Source: Ruminococcaceae bacterium UBA3215
Lineage (GTDB): Bacteria; Bacillota; Clostridia; Oscillospirales; Ruminococcaceae
Assembly (NCBI GenBank): GCA_002363155.1
Contig: DEWH01000014.1
Location: 1-32,337, forward strand
DNA length: 32,337 nucleotides
Direction: 5' to 3'
Shown here piece after piece: positions 23,203-31,348 of the stretch. The notes beneath the pieces are model-generated. The model was not told where the DNA came from, searched no databases, and worked only from the letters and a program-made list of their open reading frames with translations. Position 1 is the first letter of the stretch. The number at the start of each line of letters is the position of its first letter. The translations under genes were made by a program, and so were the position numbers.

Positions 23203-23418
23203 TTATGTCTGATCTTCGTGCCTGCCGTCGCGCGTCCGTCCTCTGCTTGCACGGTTGAAGCCGACGATGCGGCGGAAGATCTCTTCAATGTTTTCCTGCA
23301 CTATATAGCTGTGTCCGTTGGACATTGTTATAACGGTATCCGGCGTTTCCGTGACCGCCTCGATCTGTGTGTCGTTCAGCATTATCGCCTTGCCGTTAAG
23401 CTTCGTGAGTATTACCAT
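23203..23418 (-). CDS. flbD: Flagellar FlbD family protein
   Basis: A 71-residue FlbD-type small protein: VILTKLNGKAIMLNDTQIEAV, then PDTVITMSNGHSYIVQENIEEI, the compact family pattern. It then ends in a basic/acidic tail. Genes of this family typically sit between flgE and motA, as here. Function is unknown. ATG at 23418 is chosen because homologues begin at M-x-I-L-T-K; an AGGGTG lies 5 bases upstream. In-frame starts at 23439 and 23457 lie within the hairpin region before it. Confidence 0.88.
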   Translation of the reverse strand: MVILTKLNGKAIMLNDTQIEAVTETPDTVITMSNGHSYIVQENIEEIFRRIVGFNRASRGRTRDGRHEDQT

Positions 23419-23445
23419 AAAGCACCCTGCAATAAGCATGCCTGC

Positions 23446-23484
23446 GCGGCGGAGCATACACTCCGCCGCACCGGCATGACCGGT
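23446..23484 (-). other. Double hairpin between flgE and flbD
   Basis: Two adjacent inverted repeats follow the flgE stop: ACCGG-CATGA-CCGGT (23470-23484) and GCGGCGGAG-CATACA-CTCCGCCGC (23446-23469, 9 bp perfect). No T run follows, so they are not ordinary terminators. They may protect or process the flgE mRNA 3' end, which is inference. Confidence 0.6.
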
Positions 23485-23490
23485 TTTATC

Positions 23491-25233
23491 TTATCTCTTG
23501 AGGTTTACAAGTTCTTCGAGCATCGTATCGGACACGGTTATGATACGCGAGTTCGCCTGATATCCTCTCTGCGTGATGATCATATCGGAGAATTCCTGGG
23601 CAAGGTCAACGTTTGACATTTCCAGAGCGCCCTGGATAACTTCGCCGGCACCGTCGGTTCCGCCTATCTTGACCTGCGGTTCGCCGGAAGCAAGAGACGC
23701 TCTCCACAGCGAAGTACCTACCTGCTCAAGACCGGTGGGGTTCTCGAATGTGGCGATATCTATACGTCCAAGCACAAGGAGTCCGTGTACGGCATGACGG
23801 CCGTAGATCGTACCGTCGGTGTCTATCTGTATTGTCTCGAGGTCATCGACAGCCTGCTCCGCAGCAGTACGTCCGTCTGTAAGTGTAACGGTGCTGAGCG
23901 CGGTAGCGATATCGGAGAAGAAGTTGTCTCTTCCGTTATCGAGACCGAGACGTTCTGTTCTGTTGCCGATACCCTGCGAGAAATCGAAGGGGTCCGTTGT
24001 TGCAGTCCTTGTCTTCGCGCCGGTAGTCTCGTCCGTCTCAACAGTATATGTGGATATCTCAACTGTAAGCTGGTGATTGGGATCGCTTGCCTTGTCTATG
24101 GCATCATTGATAGCATCTTCAAGAGAATCGTAAGCAGTTCCGTCCTCACGGTAAGCGACACCGCTTGCCGGCACCGTAACGGTGAGTATGCTGTCCTTCC
24201 ACTTCGCGGTAACATAGTTCTGCGATGTGGTGGATTTGAGATCAAGCTCGTACTTGTTGGCAAACTCGCCTGCCTTATCGGCGGTAACGGTCAAGTCCAT
24301 CTCATACTCCGTACCTGTGCCGGAGTCCGTGTAATTCACGGTCATTGTATTGTTTGCCGCAAGCGCCTGAACATCGTCGTACTGCGGGAGGGACTCGAAC
24401 TCGATGCTGAACGGGAGCACGCCGTCGGGAAGACCGACGCCGCCCTGGTAAACAGCTTCATTCACCGCGTTCTGGAATTCGCTGAGTGCGTTGTTTACAG
24501 CGTTCTGACGCATGGTGTCGGTAACGGAGCCGGGGTTTTCGCGCTCCATCTGGTTGAGACGCTCGAATTCTGCCTGACCGAAATCCTGATCGAGGTCCAT
24601 ATATATGGTAAGGTTTGTTCCGCTTCTTGTAGCATACGGAGTATCGGAATCAACGATCGTGAACGAAACGTTGCCGTCTTCGCCGAATGTATTCGCGCTG
24701 ATCGTGATATCGTAGCCGTTTACGGTTTTGGTAGCGCTTGCAACGTTGTTGTCAACAGCCGGAACGTGGATCTGGATACGCTGGGACTGACCGGTCTCGA
24801 TGCCCGTAGGATCGCCGGCGACACCGAGAACGATATTGCCGTTGGGGTCTGTAAGGTTTCCGTAGCTGTCCACGGAGAACTTACCTGCACGGCTGTAGTA
24901 GATATTTCCGGAATCGTCCATTACCTGGAAGAAGCCTTCGCCCTGGAGAGCGCAGTTGAACTTGCTGTCCGTATAGGTGAAGCCGGACTGCACCATTACC
25001 TGTGATACCGTTCCGAGCTGGGAACCGTAACCGATCTGGGTGGGGTTCTTGCCGCCGGAGGTGGAATCGCCGGAAGAAGCGTTCGCCTTGGTCTGGTAAT
25101 AAACGTCCTTGAATGTAACTTCGCTTGTCTTGTAACCTGTGGTATTGACGTTGGAGATGTTGTTGCCTATAACGTCCATTCTCTGGTTATGGGTCTTCAT
25201 TCCGGCAACACCGGAATACAATGATTTCATCAT
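23491..25233 (-). CDS. flgE: Flagellar hook protein FlgE
   Basis: A 580-residue hook protein. The N-terminal D0 region reads SLYSGVAGMKTHNQRMDVIG then NNISNVNTTGYKTSEVTFKD. The C-terminal D0 helix is ALEMSNVDLAQEFSDMIITQ followed by RGYQANSRI. The central ~350 residues are the variable, surface-exposed domains rich in Thr/Asp/Gly. It is longer than Salmonella FlgE (403) and similar to other large clostridial hook proteins. Two consecutive ATG codons (25233, 25230) are possible starts after GAAAGGA. It follows the TIGR02530 gene, as in Bacillus-type operons. Confidence 0.96.
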   Translation of the reverse strand: MMKSLYSGVAGMKTHNQRMDVIGNNISNVNTTGYKTSEVTFKDVYYQTKANASSGDSTSGGKNPTQIGYGSQLGTVSQVMVQSGFTYTDSKFNCALQGEGFFQVMDDSGNIYYSRAGKFSVDSYGNLTDPNGNIVLGVAGDPTGIETGQSQRIQIHVPAVDNNVASATKTVNGYDITISANTFGEDGNVSFTIVDSDTPYATRSGTNLTIYMDLDQDFGQAEFERLNQMERENPGSVTDTMRQNAVNNALSEFQNAVNEAVYQGGVGLPDGVLPFSIEFESLPQYDDVQALAANNTMTVNYTDSGTGTEYEMDLTVTADKAGEFANKYELDLKSTTSQNYVTAKWKDSILTVTVPASGVAYREDGTAYDSLEDAINDAIDKASDPNHQLTVEISTYTVETDETTGAKTRTATTDPFDFSQGIGNRTERLGLDNGRDNFFSDIATALSTVTLTDGRTAAEQAVDDLETIQIDTDGTIYGRHAVHGLLVLGRIDIATFENPTGLEQVGTSLWRASLASGEPQVKIGGTDGAGEVIQGALEMSNVDLAQEFSDMIITQRGYQANSRIITVSDTMLEELVNLKR

Positions 25234-25330
25234 AGCGGTAATTCCTTTCTCTGCACCGCCGCTGTGCCGTCCGTCTGTCGTTCGGGACGGCTGTGTCTCT
25301 TCGGAAGGCTTGCGCCCCCTCGGTCCGACA

Positions 25331-25732
25331 TCATACTATCACGGCGGAATCAATGTTTGTGAATACGTTTCCTTTAAGATCGTCTGCCGATACCGTTGTT
25401 ATGACGGTATTGTTCTTGACGCTCACGATAAATGCCGTGCTGTCAACAAGTATAAGGCTTTCTTCGCTGCCCTTCTCCGCTGCCAGCTCCACGCCTTTGT
25501 TGAGACGCTCGATCCTGTCGTTCTCCGACACATCGATCTTTCTGCTCTCAAGGCGTCTTATCGCATGGTTTGAAAATTCAACTTCCTTGTTCCCGAGGCT
25601 GTTTTTCAGATGTTCCGCAAAACTTCCTGCCTCATCGCTTCCATGCACGGCTTCGCCCGTATTATAAGGGCTCGCACCGCCTGTTGAAACACTTATCGAA
25701 TTGCGTCCGGCAAGATACTCACTTATAAGCAT
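25331..25732 (-). CDS. Flagellar operon protein, TIGR02530 family
   Basis: A 133-residue protein with the family core VEFSNHAIRRLESRKIDVSE, NDRIERLNKGVELAAEKG and SLILVDSTAFIVSVKNNTVI. It sits between flgD and flgE, its usual place in Firmicutes. The N-terminal 35 residues are low in conservation and probably flexible. It overlaps no neighbour; a GGTGAGGTT site precedes the ATG. Function unproven; the position suggests hook assembly. Confidence 0.88.
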   Translation of the reverse strand: MLISEYLAGRNSISVSTGGASPYNTGEAVHGSDEAGSFAEHLKNSLGNKEVEFSNHAIRRLESRKIDVSENDRIERLNKGVELAAEKGSEESLILVDSTAFIVSVKNNTVITTVSADDLKGNVFTNIDSAVIV

Positions 25733-25759
25733 CTTTCAACCTCACCCTTTCCGAAAATG

Positions 25760-26611
25760 TTATTCAAAAAGCTCATAGATGCGTCTGTCATCGTCACTGC
25801 TGTCGTTTTCCGCAGCGTCCGCGATATCATCTTCGTCAGTCTGAACTGCCGCAGTGCTTCTTGTCTGTACCGCCTGTTCAGCCGCAACAGTGTTCTGTGC
25901 AGTCTGTGTTCTGCCGTCTGATGTACCTGCCGGCTGCTGTGAAACGGGTTCAACGTTGTCCGGCACCGAAGATATGTTCTGTACGCTCTGTTCTTCCTGT
26001 ACAGGCTGAGTCACTCTGAGAACGTCTGTCGCATTGTACGCATAGCCGTTTACGACTACTCTTACATTGCCGTTTTCGATCTCAAGGGAGCTTACCGTTC
26101 CTTCATCGTAGTATGCGGCGCCGTTTTCGTCTATGGACTGAACAACTGCGTTCTTGCCGAGAATGCTTGACGCGAATGCACCGTAGTCTCCTATGGACGA
26201 GGACTGCTGTGTTCCGTTGTCATGCACCTGTGATACAGCGCTGAGCTTGTAGTTGGTGCCGTTCACGTTTATCATGGGTGTCTCTCCGCCCTTGACATAC
26301 GATACAACGCCTGTCTCTACCTCTCCGTCGCCCTTGGACACGGTAACGGTCTTGCCGATAAGGGAGTTCGCATAGGACATCTGCTGTGTCTCGAACGTAT
26401 CCTGCTGTGCCTGAAGTGCCGTAAAGCTTGCCATCTGGGAGATGAACTCGGTGTTTGATGTGGGCTCCAGCGGATCCTGGTTCTGCATCTCAGCTATCAG
26501 CAGCGAATAGAAGTTGTCCATTGTTACAAGGTCATGCTTATCGGTGAACATATCCTTGTACTTCTCATAGTTGCTCTGAGGGGAAGCTATCCCGCTTATA
26601 GCGTCTGCCAT
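25760..26611 (-). CDS. flgD: Flagellar hook capping protein FlgD
   Basis: A 283-residue FlgD, the cap that assembles FlgE. The conserved N-terminal region is clear: MDNFYSLLIAEMQNQDPLEP, then TSNTEFISQMASFTALQAQQ and SLIGKTVTV. A beta-rich part follows (about 85-200), then a C-terminal ~80 residues rich in Gln/Ser/Asp that is probably disordered. GGAGG lies 7 bases before the ATG, and the gap after fliK is 25 bp. Confidence 0.94.
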   Translation of the reverse strand: MADAISGIASPQSNYEKYKDMFTDKHDLVTMDNFYSLLIAEMQNQDPLEPTSNTEFISQMASFTALQAQQDTFETQQMSYANSLIGKTVTVSKGDGEVETGVVSYVKGGETPMINVNGTNYKLSAVSQVHDNGTQQSSSIGDYGAFASSILGKNAVVQSIDENGAAYYDEGTVSSLEIENGNVRVVVNGYAYNATDVLRVTQPVQEEQSVQNISSVPDNVEPVSQQPAGTSDGRTQTAQNTVAAEQAVQTRSTAAVQTDEDDIADAAENDSSDDDRRIYELFE

Positions 26612-26636
26612 TGATATTCCTCCTTTTCTTTAGTGA

Positions 26637-28271
26637 TCAGATATTCTGAAGAATGTCGTAGAAGCTCTCGCCGTCATCGTTATCGTCGTCGTTCTGCGAG
26701 TCTTCATCGTCTCTCGAGTACGGATTCTTGCTGCTGCCGTCGTAGTTCTGCTCGTTGTACTGGGTATTTTCCTGCCCGGTAACTACCTGGTAGTTCTCAA
26801 GCTCAACGCCGTTCTGGTGCAGTACGCTTTGCAGGCTTTCCGTCCTTGCCGCAAGTATCGCTCTTGTTTCGGGGTTTTCCGCGTTAATCTCGACCGAAGC
26901 GCGTTCACCTGTCATTATCAGCTTGACCGTGATCTTGCCGAGGGCTTCGGGATTGAGCACCATGGTGAATTCCGTGCGGTCGCCCTGCATATTCTGAATG
27001 CGTTCGAGTATCTGCTCCGCCGTCTGTATCTCGGGCGGTCTGATCTCTGCGGTCTGTTCCGACATCTGTTCGTTCTCTACGGGGATATCGGTGTCCGTTC
27101 TGCTGCCCATAAGCTCCGCCGACATGTGTACGGCATCGTAGGTCTGGGTCTTCGGGGCATCTCCGGCCTCTTCGGAAACATCGAATCTGCCTTCGCCGAG
27201 TATGTGATCCAGCTCTCCTGTGCGGTCACTGCTGTTCATGCTGTGTGACAGCTTCATCGGCTCATCGTGCATCAGTATCGCTTCCGGCGTTTCGGTCTCT
27301 GTGATATGCTCGTACTTCACTTCGCTGAGTCCGAGTTCTTTCTTCGCGCCCTCGATGAGTTCAGAAAGCAACTTCGCGGTATCCTTCACAGCGGAAAGGT
27401 TTTCCGTGTAACCGAATCCTGTCTCGATACCGAACTCGCTTTTCAACGGATCATAAGGTTCTTCCGGCATATCCGCCAGCCTTTGCAGAAGCGACTTCGC
27501 GCGTTCCTCGAATGTGCTGTCGGCGGGTCTCAGATCTCCTTCGGGAAGGTCCGGCATCCTCTCCCGCAGCGTTGACATGAAGCTGTCAAGCTCAGGTGCG
27601 TTCTCTTCTCCAGTCATCTCCGGGTCTTCGGCTCCCATTCCGGATATCAGAGCGGCTTCAGCATGTTTTGCGGTCATAACGAATGAAGCATCCGGTGAAA
27701 CCACATGCACAGCCGGCTCGTCCGGTATAAGATCCGTGAACTCATCGGGGATATCGCCATCGTAGGCTCCGGTACTGCCTGTTCCCGCAGCAGCCGCGAC
27801 AGCTTCCGCCAGCAGTTCTGCGATCTCTTCCGGTATTCCGGCAGCATTATCGTCCTTATTTCCCGACGACATCGCTTTGAGCGCGTCCGTCATCATCTCT
27901 GCGGCTTCTTCCTTTGAAGGAGTCTCGCCGGTCTCGCTTACTGTCCGGGTGACTGTTTCAGCAGCCTTGTTCAGCAGCTGATCGACTTTTGCGGCATCTC
28001 CCGCTCTCGCCTCATCGGCAAAGCTTCTTCCCCTGTCGTCATTCGCACTGCGCACATCTGGGCGTTCGGAAACGGGTCTTTCGGCAGCCTTTCTGGTATA
28101 GCCGAACTCCCTGCGGATATCGTTCCTGCCGGGATCCGACAAGCCGGGCTGTTTACGGCTCCCCGTACTTACATTGCCGAGAACATCGGAAAATCCGCCG
28201 TCCGTCTCACGGGCTTTTGAACCTCCGGGACTGTTCACCTTGACGTCCATACTTACCTTGTTCGTAACCAT
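26637..28271 (-). CDS. fliK: Flagellar hook-length control protein FliK
   Basis: A 544-residue FliK-type protein. Most of it is acidic and low-complexity, as expected of the molecular ruler. The conserved C-terminal Flg_hook domain is at about 415-495: TEFTMVLNPEALGKITVKLI, TGERASVEINAENPETRAIL and QSVLHQNGVELENYQVVT. It ends in an Asp/Asn-rich tail. The ATG at 28271 is preferred over 28295, which lies inside the AGGAGG region. First gene of the operon after a consensus promoter. In Bacillus, flgB-fliJ and others precede fliK; here a transporter gene precedes it. Confidence 0.92.
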   Translation of the reverse strand: MVTNKVSMDVKVNSPGGSKARETDGGFSDVLGNVSTGSRKQPGLSDPGRNDIRREFGYTRKAAERPVSERPDVRSANDDRGRSFADEARAGDAAKVDQLLNKAAETVTRTVSETGETPSKEEAAEMMTDALKAMSSGNKDDNAAGIPEEIAELLAEAVAAAAGTGSTGAYDGDIPDEFTDLIPDEPAVHVVSPDASFVMTAKHAEAALISGMGAEDPEMTGEENAPELDSFMSTLRERMPDLPEGDLRPADSTFEERAKSLLQRLADMPEEPYDPLKSEFGIETGFGYTENLSAVKDTAKLLSELIEGAKKELGLSEVKYEHITETETPEAILMHDEPMKLSHSMNSSDRTGELDHILGEGRFDVSEEAGDAPKTQTYDAVHMSAELMGSRTDTDIPVENEQMSEQTAEIRPPEIQTAEQILERIQNMQGDRTEFTMVLNPEALGKITVKLIMTGERASVEINAENPETRAILAARTESLQSVLHQNGVELENYQVVTGQENTQYNEQNYDGSSKNPYSRDDEDSQNDDDNDDGESFYDILQNI

Positions 28272-28331
28272 ATTACACCTCCTTTCAAGTCGCAAAAGGG
28301 CATAGTTACCCTTATACTACTATATAACTAC

Positions 28332-28360
28332 ATTATACACAAATTAATATCAAAAGTCAA
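28332..28360 (-). promoter_or_regulatory. Main sigma-A promoter of the flagellar/chemotaxis operon
   Basis: Minus-strand TTGACT (28355-28360), exactly 17 bp, perfect TATAAT (28332-28337), about 60 bp before the fliK start. No sigma-28 pattern is present, so the cluster is sigma-A driven. The short leader can form AAGGG-TAACTATG-CCCTT (28296-28313) or an alternative TAGTTA/TAACTA pairing. No riboswitch fits in the leader. Confidence 0.85.
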
Positions 28361-28495
28361 TCAAATATTGTAACTTTTTATGAATTTAAGCAGATATTGC
28401 AAATTTTTTGTTTATTTTTCACTAACAAAAGGTCTATATTTATGCACATTTATGCCGGCGAAAACCGCACATCTGCCAATTATGCTTCAAAGGCG

Positions 28496-29863
28496 TTATT
28501 TTTGCGCAGGTATATCTTTCTTCGGCAGCCGTCTGCGCATAAAGAAGAAGCAGATAAGATGAACAAAGAAGGTTATCACCCACGAAGCCGGGTACGACAT
28601 GAACAGCCAGAATACCGTGTGGAACTCCGGCAGCTGAAATCCCGTGAATATCCAGAGTATTCGCAGTCCGCAGGCTCCGAGGAGTGATACTATCGTGGGC
28701 GTTACGGCGTATTCCATTCCGCGTATCGAGCCCACGATGCAGTCCATAAGCCCGCAGGTGAAGTACAGCGTACATACAAGGCTCATTCGCACAAGCCCTG
28801 CCTCTATCACGTCCGGTCTCGGGTCATATATGCCGAGCAGCGGCGTTCCGAAGAAGTAGGCGAGGTTGCCGAGCACAAGCCCCACCACTGCCGCGCAGGA
28901 GCAGGATATCAGCGCGATGCGGTTCACGCGGCTGTACTTACCGGCGCCTATGTTGGCGCTCGTGAATGTGAGAGCGCCTTGAGAGAAAGAGTTCATGGAC
29001 ACCCAGATAAAGCCCTCGATGCTTGCCGCCGCCGCGCTTCCCGCCATTACCACAGCGCCGAAGCTGTTGATAGACGACTGGATCACCACATTCGACAGCG
29101 AGAACACAACGCCCTGAAATCCCGCAGGAACGCCGATCTTGAGCATCTTCCCCACCGTCGCTCTGTCCAGCCGGAGCTTTCTGAACTCAAGCTTAAAGCC
29201 GCCGTTCTCTTTCACAAGGCACATCACGATAAGAAGCGCCGAGATGCACTGGGATATCACGGTAGCCAGCGCCACGCCTGCCACGTCCATCTGACAGAGA
29301 ATGACAAAGATAAGGTTCAGAACCACATTTATCGCTCCGGCGAATGTCAGATAGTACAGCGGGCGCTTGGTATCGCCCTTTGCGCGGAGTATAGAGCTGC
29401 CGAGGTTGTATATCATCATCGCCGTCATTCCGGCAAAGTATATCCTCAGATACAGCGCGGACAGTTCCAGTACTTCCGGCGGAGTCTGCATCAGTTCAAG
29501 CAGATCATCTGCGAAAATACAGCCTGCAGCCGTCAGCATGAGCCCGCTGATAACGCTTAGCACCATTGAGGTATGTACGGCCTTTGATACGCGTTCATTG
29601 TCTCCGGCTCCAAGGTAGTGGGACGCAAGCACGTTCGCGCCGGTGGAAAGACCGAGAAACAGGTTCGTCATAAGGTTCACGAGGGCAGTGGTGGAGCCTA
29701 CGGCGGCAAGCGAGTTGTCGCTTGCGAAGTTGCCGACGACGATTATGTCCGCGGCATTGAACAAAAGCTGCAGCACGCTCGACAGCATCAGCGGGAGCGA
29801 CAGCTTCAGAAGCTTCGGAAGTATTGCCCCGCTTGTCATATCCATATCGGTATGTCTGCGCAT
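28496..29863 (-). CDS. MATE family efflux transporter
   Basis: A 455-residue multidrug/toxin extrusion-type transporter with twelve predicted membrane segments in two homologous halves. Landmarks: LPLMLSSVLQLLFNAADIIVVGNFAS and LSTGANVLASHYLGAGDNERVSKAV in the first half. In the second half: SINSFGAVVMAGSAAAASIEGF and FTSANIGAGKYSRVNRIALIS. It probably uses a Na+ or H+ gradient; the substrate is unknown. The ATG at 29863 with AAAGGAGC upstream is preferred over the in-frame codon at 29890. It shares a compact promoter region with the divergent gene at 29953. No clear terminator lies between it and the fliK promoter. Confidence 0.93.
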   Translation of the reverse strand: MRRHTDMDMTSGAILPKLLKLSLPLMLSSVLQLLFNAADIIVVGNFASDNSLAAVGSTTALVNLMTNLFLGLSTGANVLASHYLGAGDNERVSKAVHTSMVLSVISGLMLTAAGCIFADDLLELMQTPPEVLELSALYLRIYFAGMTAMMIYNLGSSILRAKGDTKRPLYYLTFAGAINVVLNLIFVILCQMDVAGVALATVISQCISALLIVMCLVKENGGFKLEFRKLRLDRATVGKMLKIGVPAGFQGVVFSLSNVVIQSSINSFGAVVMAGSAAAASIEGFIWVSMNSFSQGALTFTSANIGAGKYSRVNRIALISCSCAAVVGLVLGNLAYFFGTPLLGIYDPRPDVIEAGLVRMSLVCTLYFTCGLMDCIVGSIRGMEYAVTPTIVSLLGACGLRILWIFTGFQLPEFHTVFWLFMSYPASWVITFFVHLICFFFMRRRLPKKDIPAQK

Positions 29864-29883
29864 GGAATGCTCCTTTCTTTGTG

Positions 29884-29912
29884 TTGACAAGTATGTTTAG
29901 TTGTTATATAAT
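29884..29912 (+). promoter_or_regulatory. Consensus sigma-A promoter for the 374-residue gene
   Basis: TTGACA (29884-29889), exactly 17 bp, TATAAT (29907-29912): a 12/12 match with ideal spacing, 41 bp upstream of the start at 29953. Its -10 overlaps the candidate -10 of the opposing MATE promoter. Confidence 0.9.
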
Positions 29913-29933
29913 GGTATGTGAAAAGTCTGTAAA
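29905..29933 (-). promoter_or_regulatory. Candidate divergent sigma-A promoter of the MATE gene
   Basis: Minus-strand TTTACA (29928-29933, 5/6), 17 bp, TATATA (29905-29910, 4/6). The -10 boxes of the two opposing promoters share four bases, so simultaneous occupancy by RNA polymerase looks impossible. Confidence 0.5.
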
Positions 29934-29952
29934 AAACTCTGGGGGACGGGAA

Positions 29953-31077
29953 ATGAAGATCTACTGCATAAGCGAAGGCTCGATATACCGCATAGACAGC
30001 GGAAAACCGCAGCAGCTCACCTGCGGGCGTATAAAGGATTACCTGCACGCAGTCAACGAGATGAAGAAGCGCGACGAGTGGAAGACCACCGGCAAAGGCG
30101 CACAGTTCATGCAGGTGCAGGAAAAGTACTACGAAACGGAAGGCGAGTTTCTGCGCTCATTGTCGAGCGACGGCGAACGCCTTATCTACGGCACTTTCAT
30201 CGACGGTGTCGGCGGGCTTTACTTCAAGGACCCAGAGACCGATGACGAGACCTACATATTCGCAAATCAGACCGTTGACCCGGGACGTGTTTCCTGCAGA
30301 AACGGAAAATACATCTTCGATGCGGGCGAGGGCGGATACGAGCGGCACATAGGCTGGCTTAACACCTCAAACGGCGGGACAGACCAGCTCACCGAGGGCT
30401 TCACCAGCGAAAGCTGTCCGTTCATATCGCGGCGCGATCCGGATATTGTCTATTATACGGCAATGGGCTATGCCCAGAACAGCTCCGGACAGGTTGTGGA
30501 AAAGAGCCCCTGCGCGATCTGCTCTTACAGCGCGAAAGACGGCTCTCTGACAGATGTCCTGTCTGACCCGGCTTATGATTATATCAAGGCTTCCGACGAC
30601 GCGGAAGGGAATATCTACTGCATTCGCCGGAAATATGAGCCTACCCGCCGCAGCCGGAATGTGGGAACGGACATTCTGCTGTTCCCGTACAGGATCATAA
30701 AGGCAACATTCGGCTTTTTAAGCACGTTCTCAATGGCATTCGGCGGAGAGCCTCTCCGCACCGGCGGCAGAAATCCTGCTAAGAACAAGACTGCCGACGA
30801 GCGGGAGCTGTTCGTAGAAGGGAACCTGATAAAGGCGAAGCGCATTGCCGGCTCCGACAGCTCCGACGAGGGTATTATCCCGTCGGAATGGGAACTTATC
30901 CGTCACTCCGCGTCCGGCACCGATACGGTCATTGCGCGCGGAGTAATGGACTATGCGCTTCTTGACAGCGGCGTGATCATCTACTCGGACGGCAGGTTCG
31001 TAAAGCGCCTCTCCGACGGCAAGTCCGAGAAGATATGCCGCATAGACCTTGCCAACTGCATCTCTGTAATCGAGTAA
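29953..31077 (+). CDS. Hypothetical protein, possibly beta-propeller-like
   Basis: A 374-residue protein that I do not recognise. No signal peptide. It reads as a series of short beta-rich units with polar turns, for example IYCISEGSIYRIDSGKPQQL, GERLIYGTFIDGVGGLYFKD, GKYIFDAGEGGYERHIGWLN and YIKASDDAEGNIYCIRRKYE. These are reminiscent of WD40/TolB-like propeller blades, though no strict repeat motif is present. A more hydrophobic stretch at about 239-256 (YRIIKATFGFLSTFSMAF) could be a membrane-associated helix. It has a perfect sigma-A promoter and GGGGGACGGG as ribosome-binding site, and is the only plus-strand gene in this part, divergent from the MATE gene. Coding status is well supported; function is not. 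Confidence 0.8.
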   Translation: MKIYCISEGSIYRIDSGKPQQLTCGRIKDYLHAVNEMKKRDEWKTTGKGAQFMQVQEKYYETEGEFLRSLSSDGERLIYGTFIDGVGGLYFKDPETDDETYIFANQTVDPGRVSCRNGKYIFDAGEGGYERHIGWLNTSNGGTDQLTEGFTSESCPFISRRDPDIVYYTAMGYAQNSSGQVVEKSPCAICSYSAKDGSLTDVLSDPAYDYIKASDDAEGNIYCIRRKYEPTRRSRNVGTDILLFPYRIIKATFGFLSTFSMAFGGEPLRTGGRNPAKNKTADERELFVEGNLIKAKRIAGSDSSDEGIIPSEWELIRHSASGTDTVIARGVMDYALLDSGVIIYSDGRFVKRLSDGKSEKICRIDLANCISVIE

Positions 31078-31115
31078 CATCAGATTCCATCTGCGCTTAC
31101 GCGCTTTAGTCCTTT

Positions 31116-31229
31116 GGTCGCTCCTTGAATGCGCGCATCGTGCGCGCTTTTGGGAGCGACCGCAATGCATCCTGCATTGCGCGGACAGCGCCAGCCTGCG
31201 CGGCTGGACCGCGGCGGGAAACGTCCCGC
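31116..31229. repeat. Cluster of four adjacent hairpins after the 374-residue gene
   Basis: Four inverted repeats in 114 bp. GGTCGCTCC/GGAGCGACC (31116-31161) encloses GCGCGCA-TCG-TGCGCGC (31131-31147). Next come GCAATGCA-TCC-TGCATTGC (31162-31180), CCAGCC-TGCGC-GGCTGG (31191-31207) and GCGGGA-AACG-TCCCGC (31214-31229). The GCGCGCA hairpin also occurs in the repeat at 3671-3687. The 271-bp gap from 31078 to 31348 holds no ORF that looks real. It may end both converging transcripts. Confidence 0.55.
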
Positions 31230-31348
31230 AGCGAATGACCGTTACACGGAACCCGACAAGTTTCGTGACAGATCGGTATTAAAACTGATCCATAAATTTG
31301 AAGAGGATAGCTAACCGAGGCGGCGCACCCGCCGACAGAAGAATGTCG

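Noticed and set aside
22465..23616. Plus-strand open frame (383 codons) across motA, flbD and the flgE end
   Set aside because: It spans three real genes on the other strand and two intergenic gaps, with no family features.
28272..28331. Riboswitch (for example cyclic-di-GMP) in the leader of the flagellar operon
   Set aside because: The predicted leader is only about 55 bases and shows just a short hairpin; too small and lacking any conserved core.
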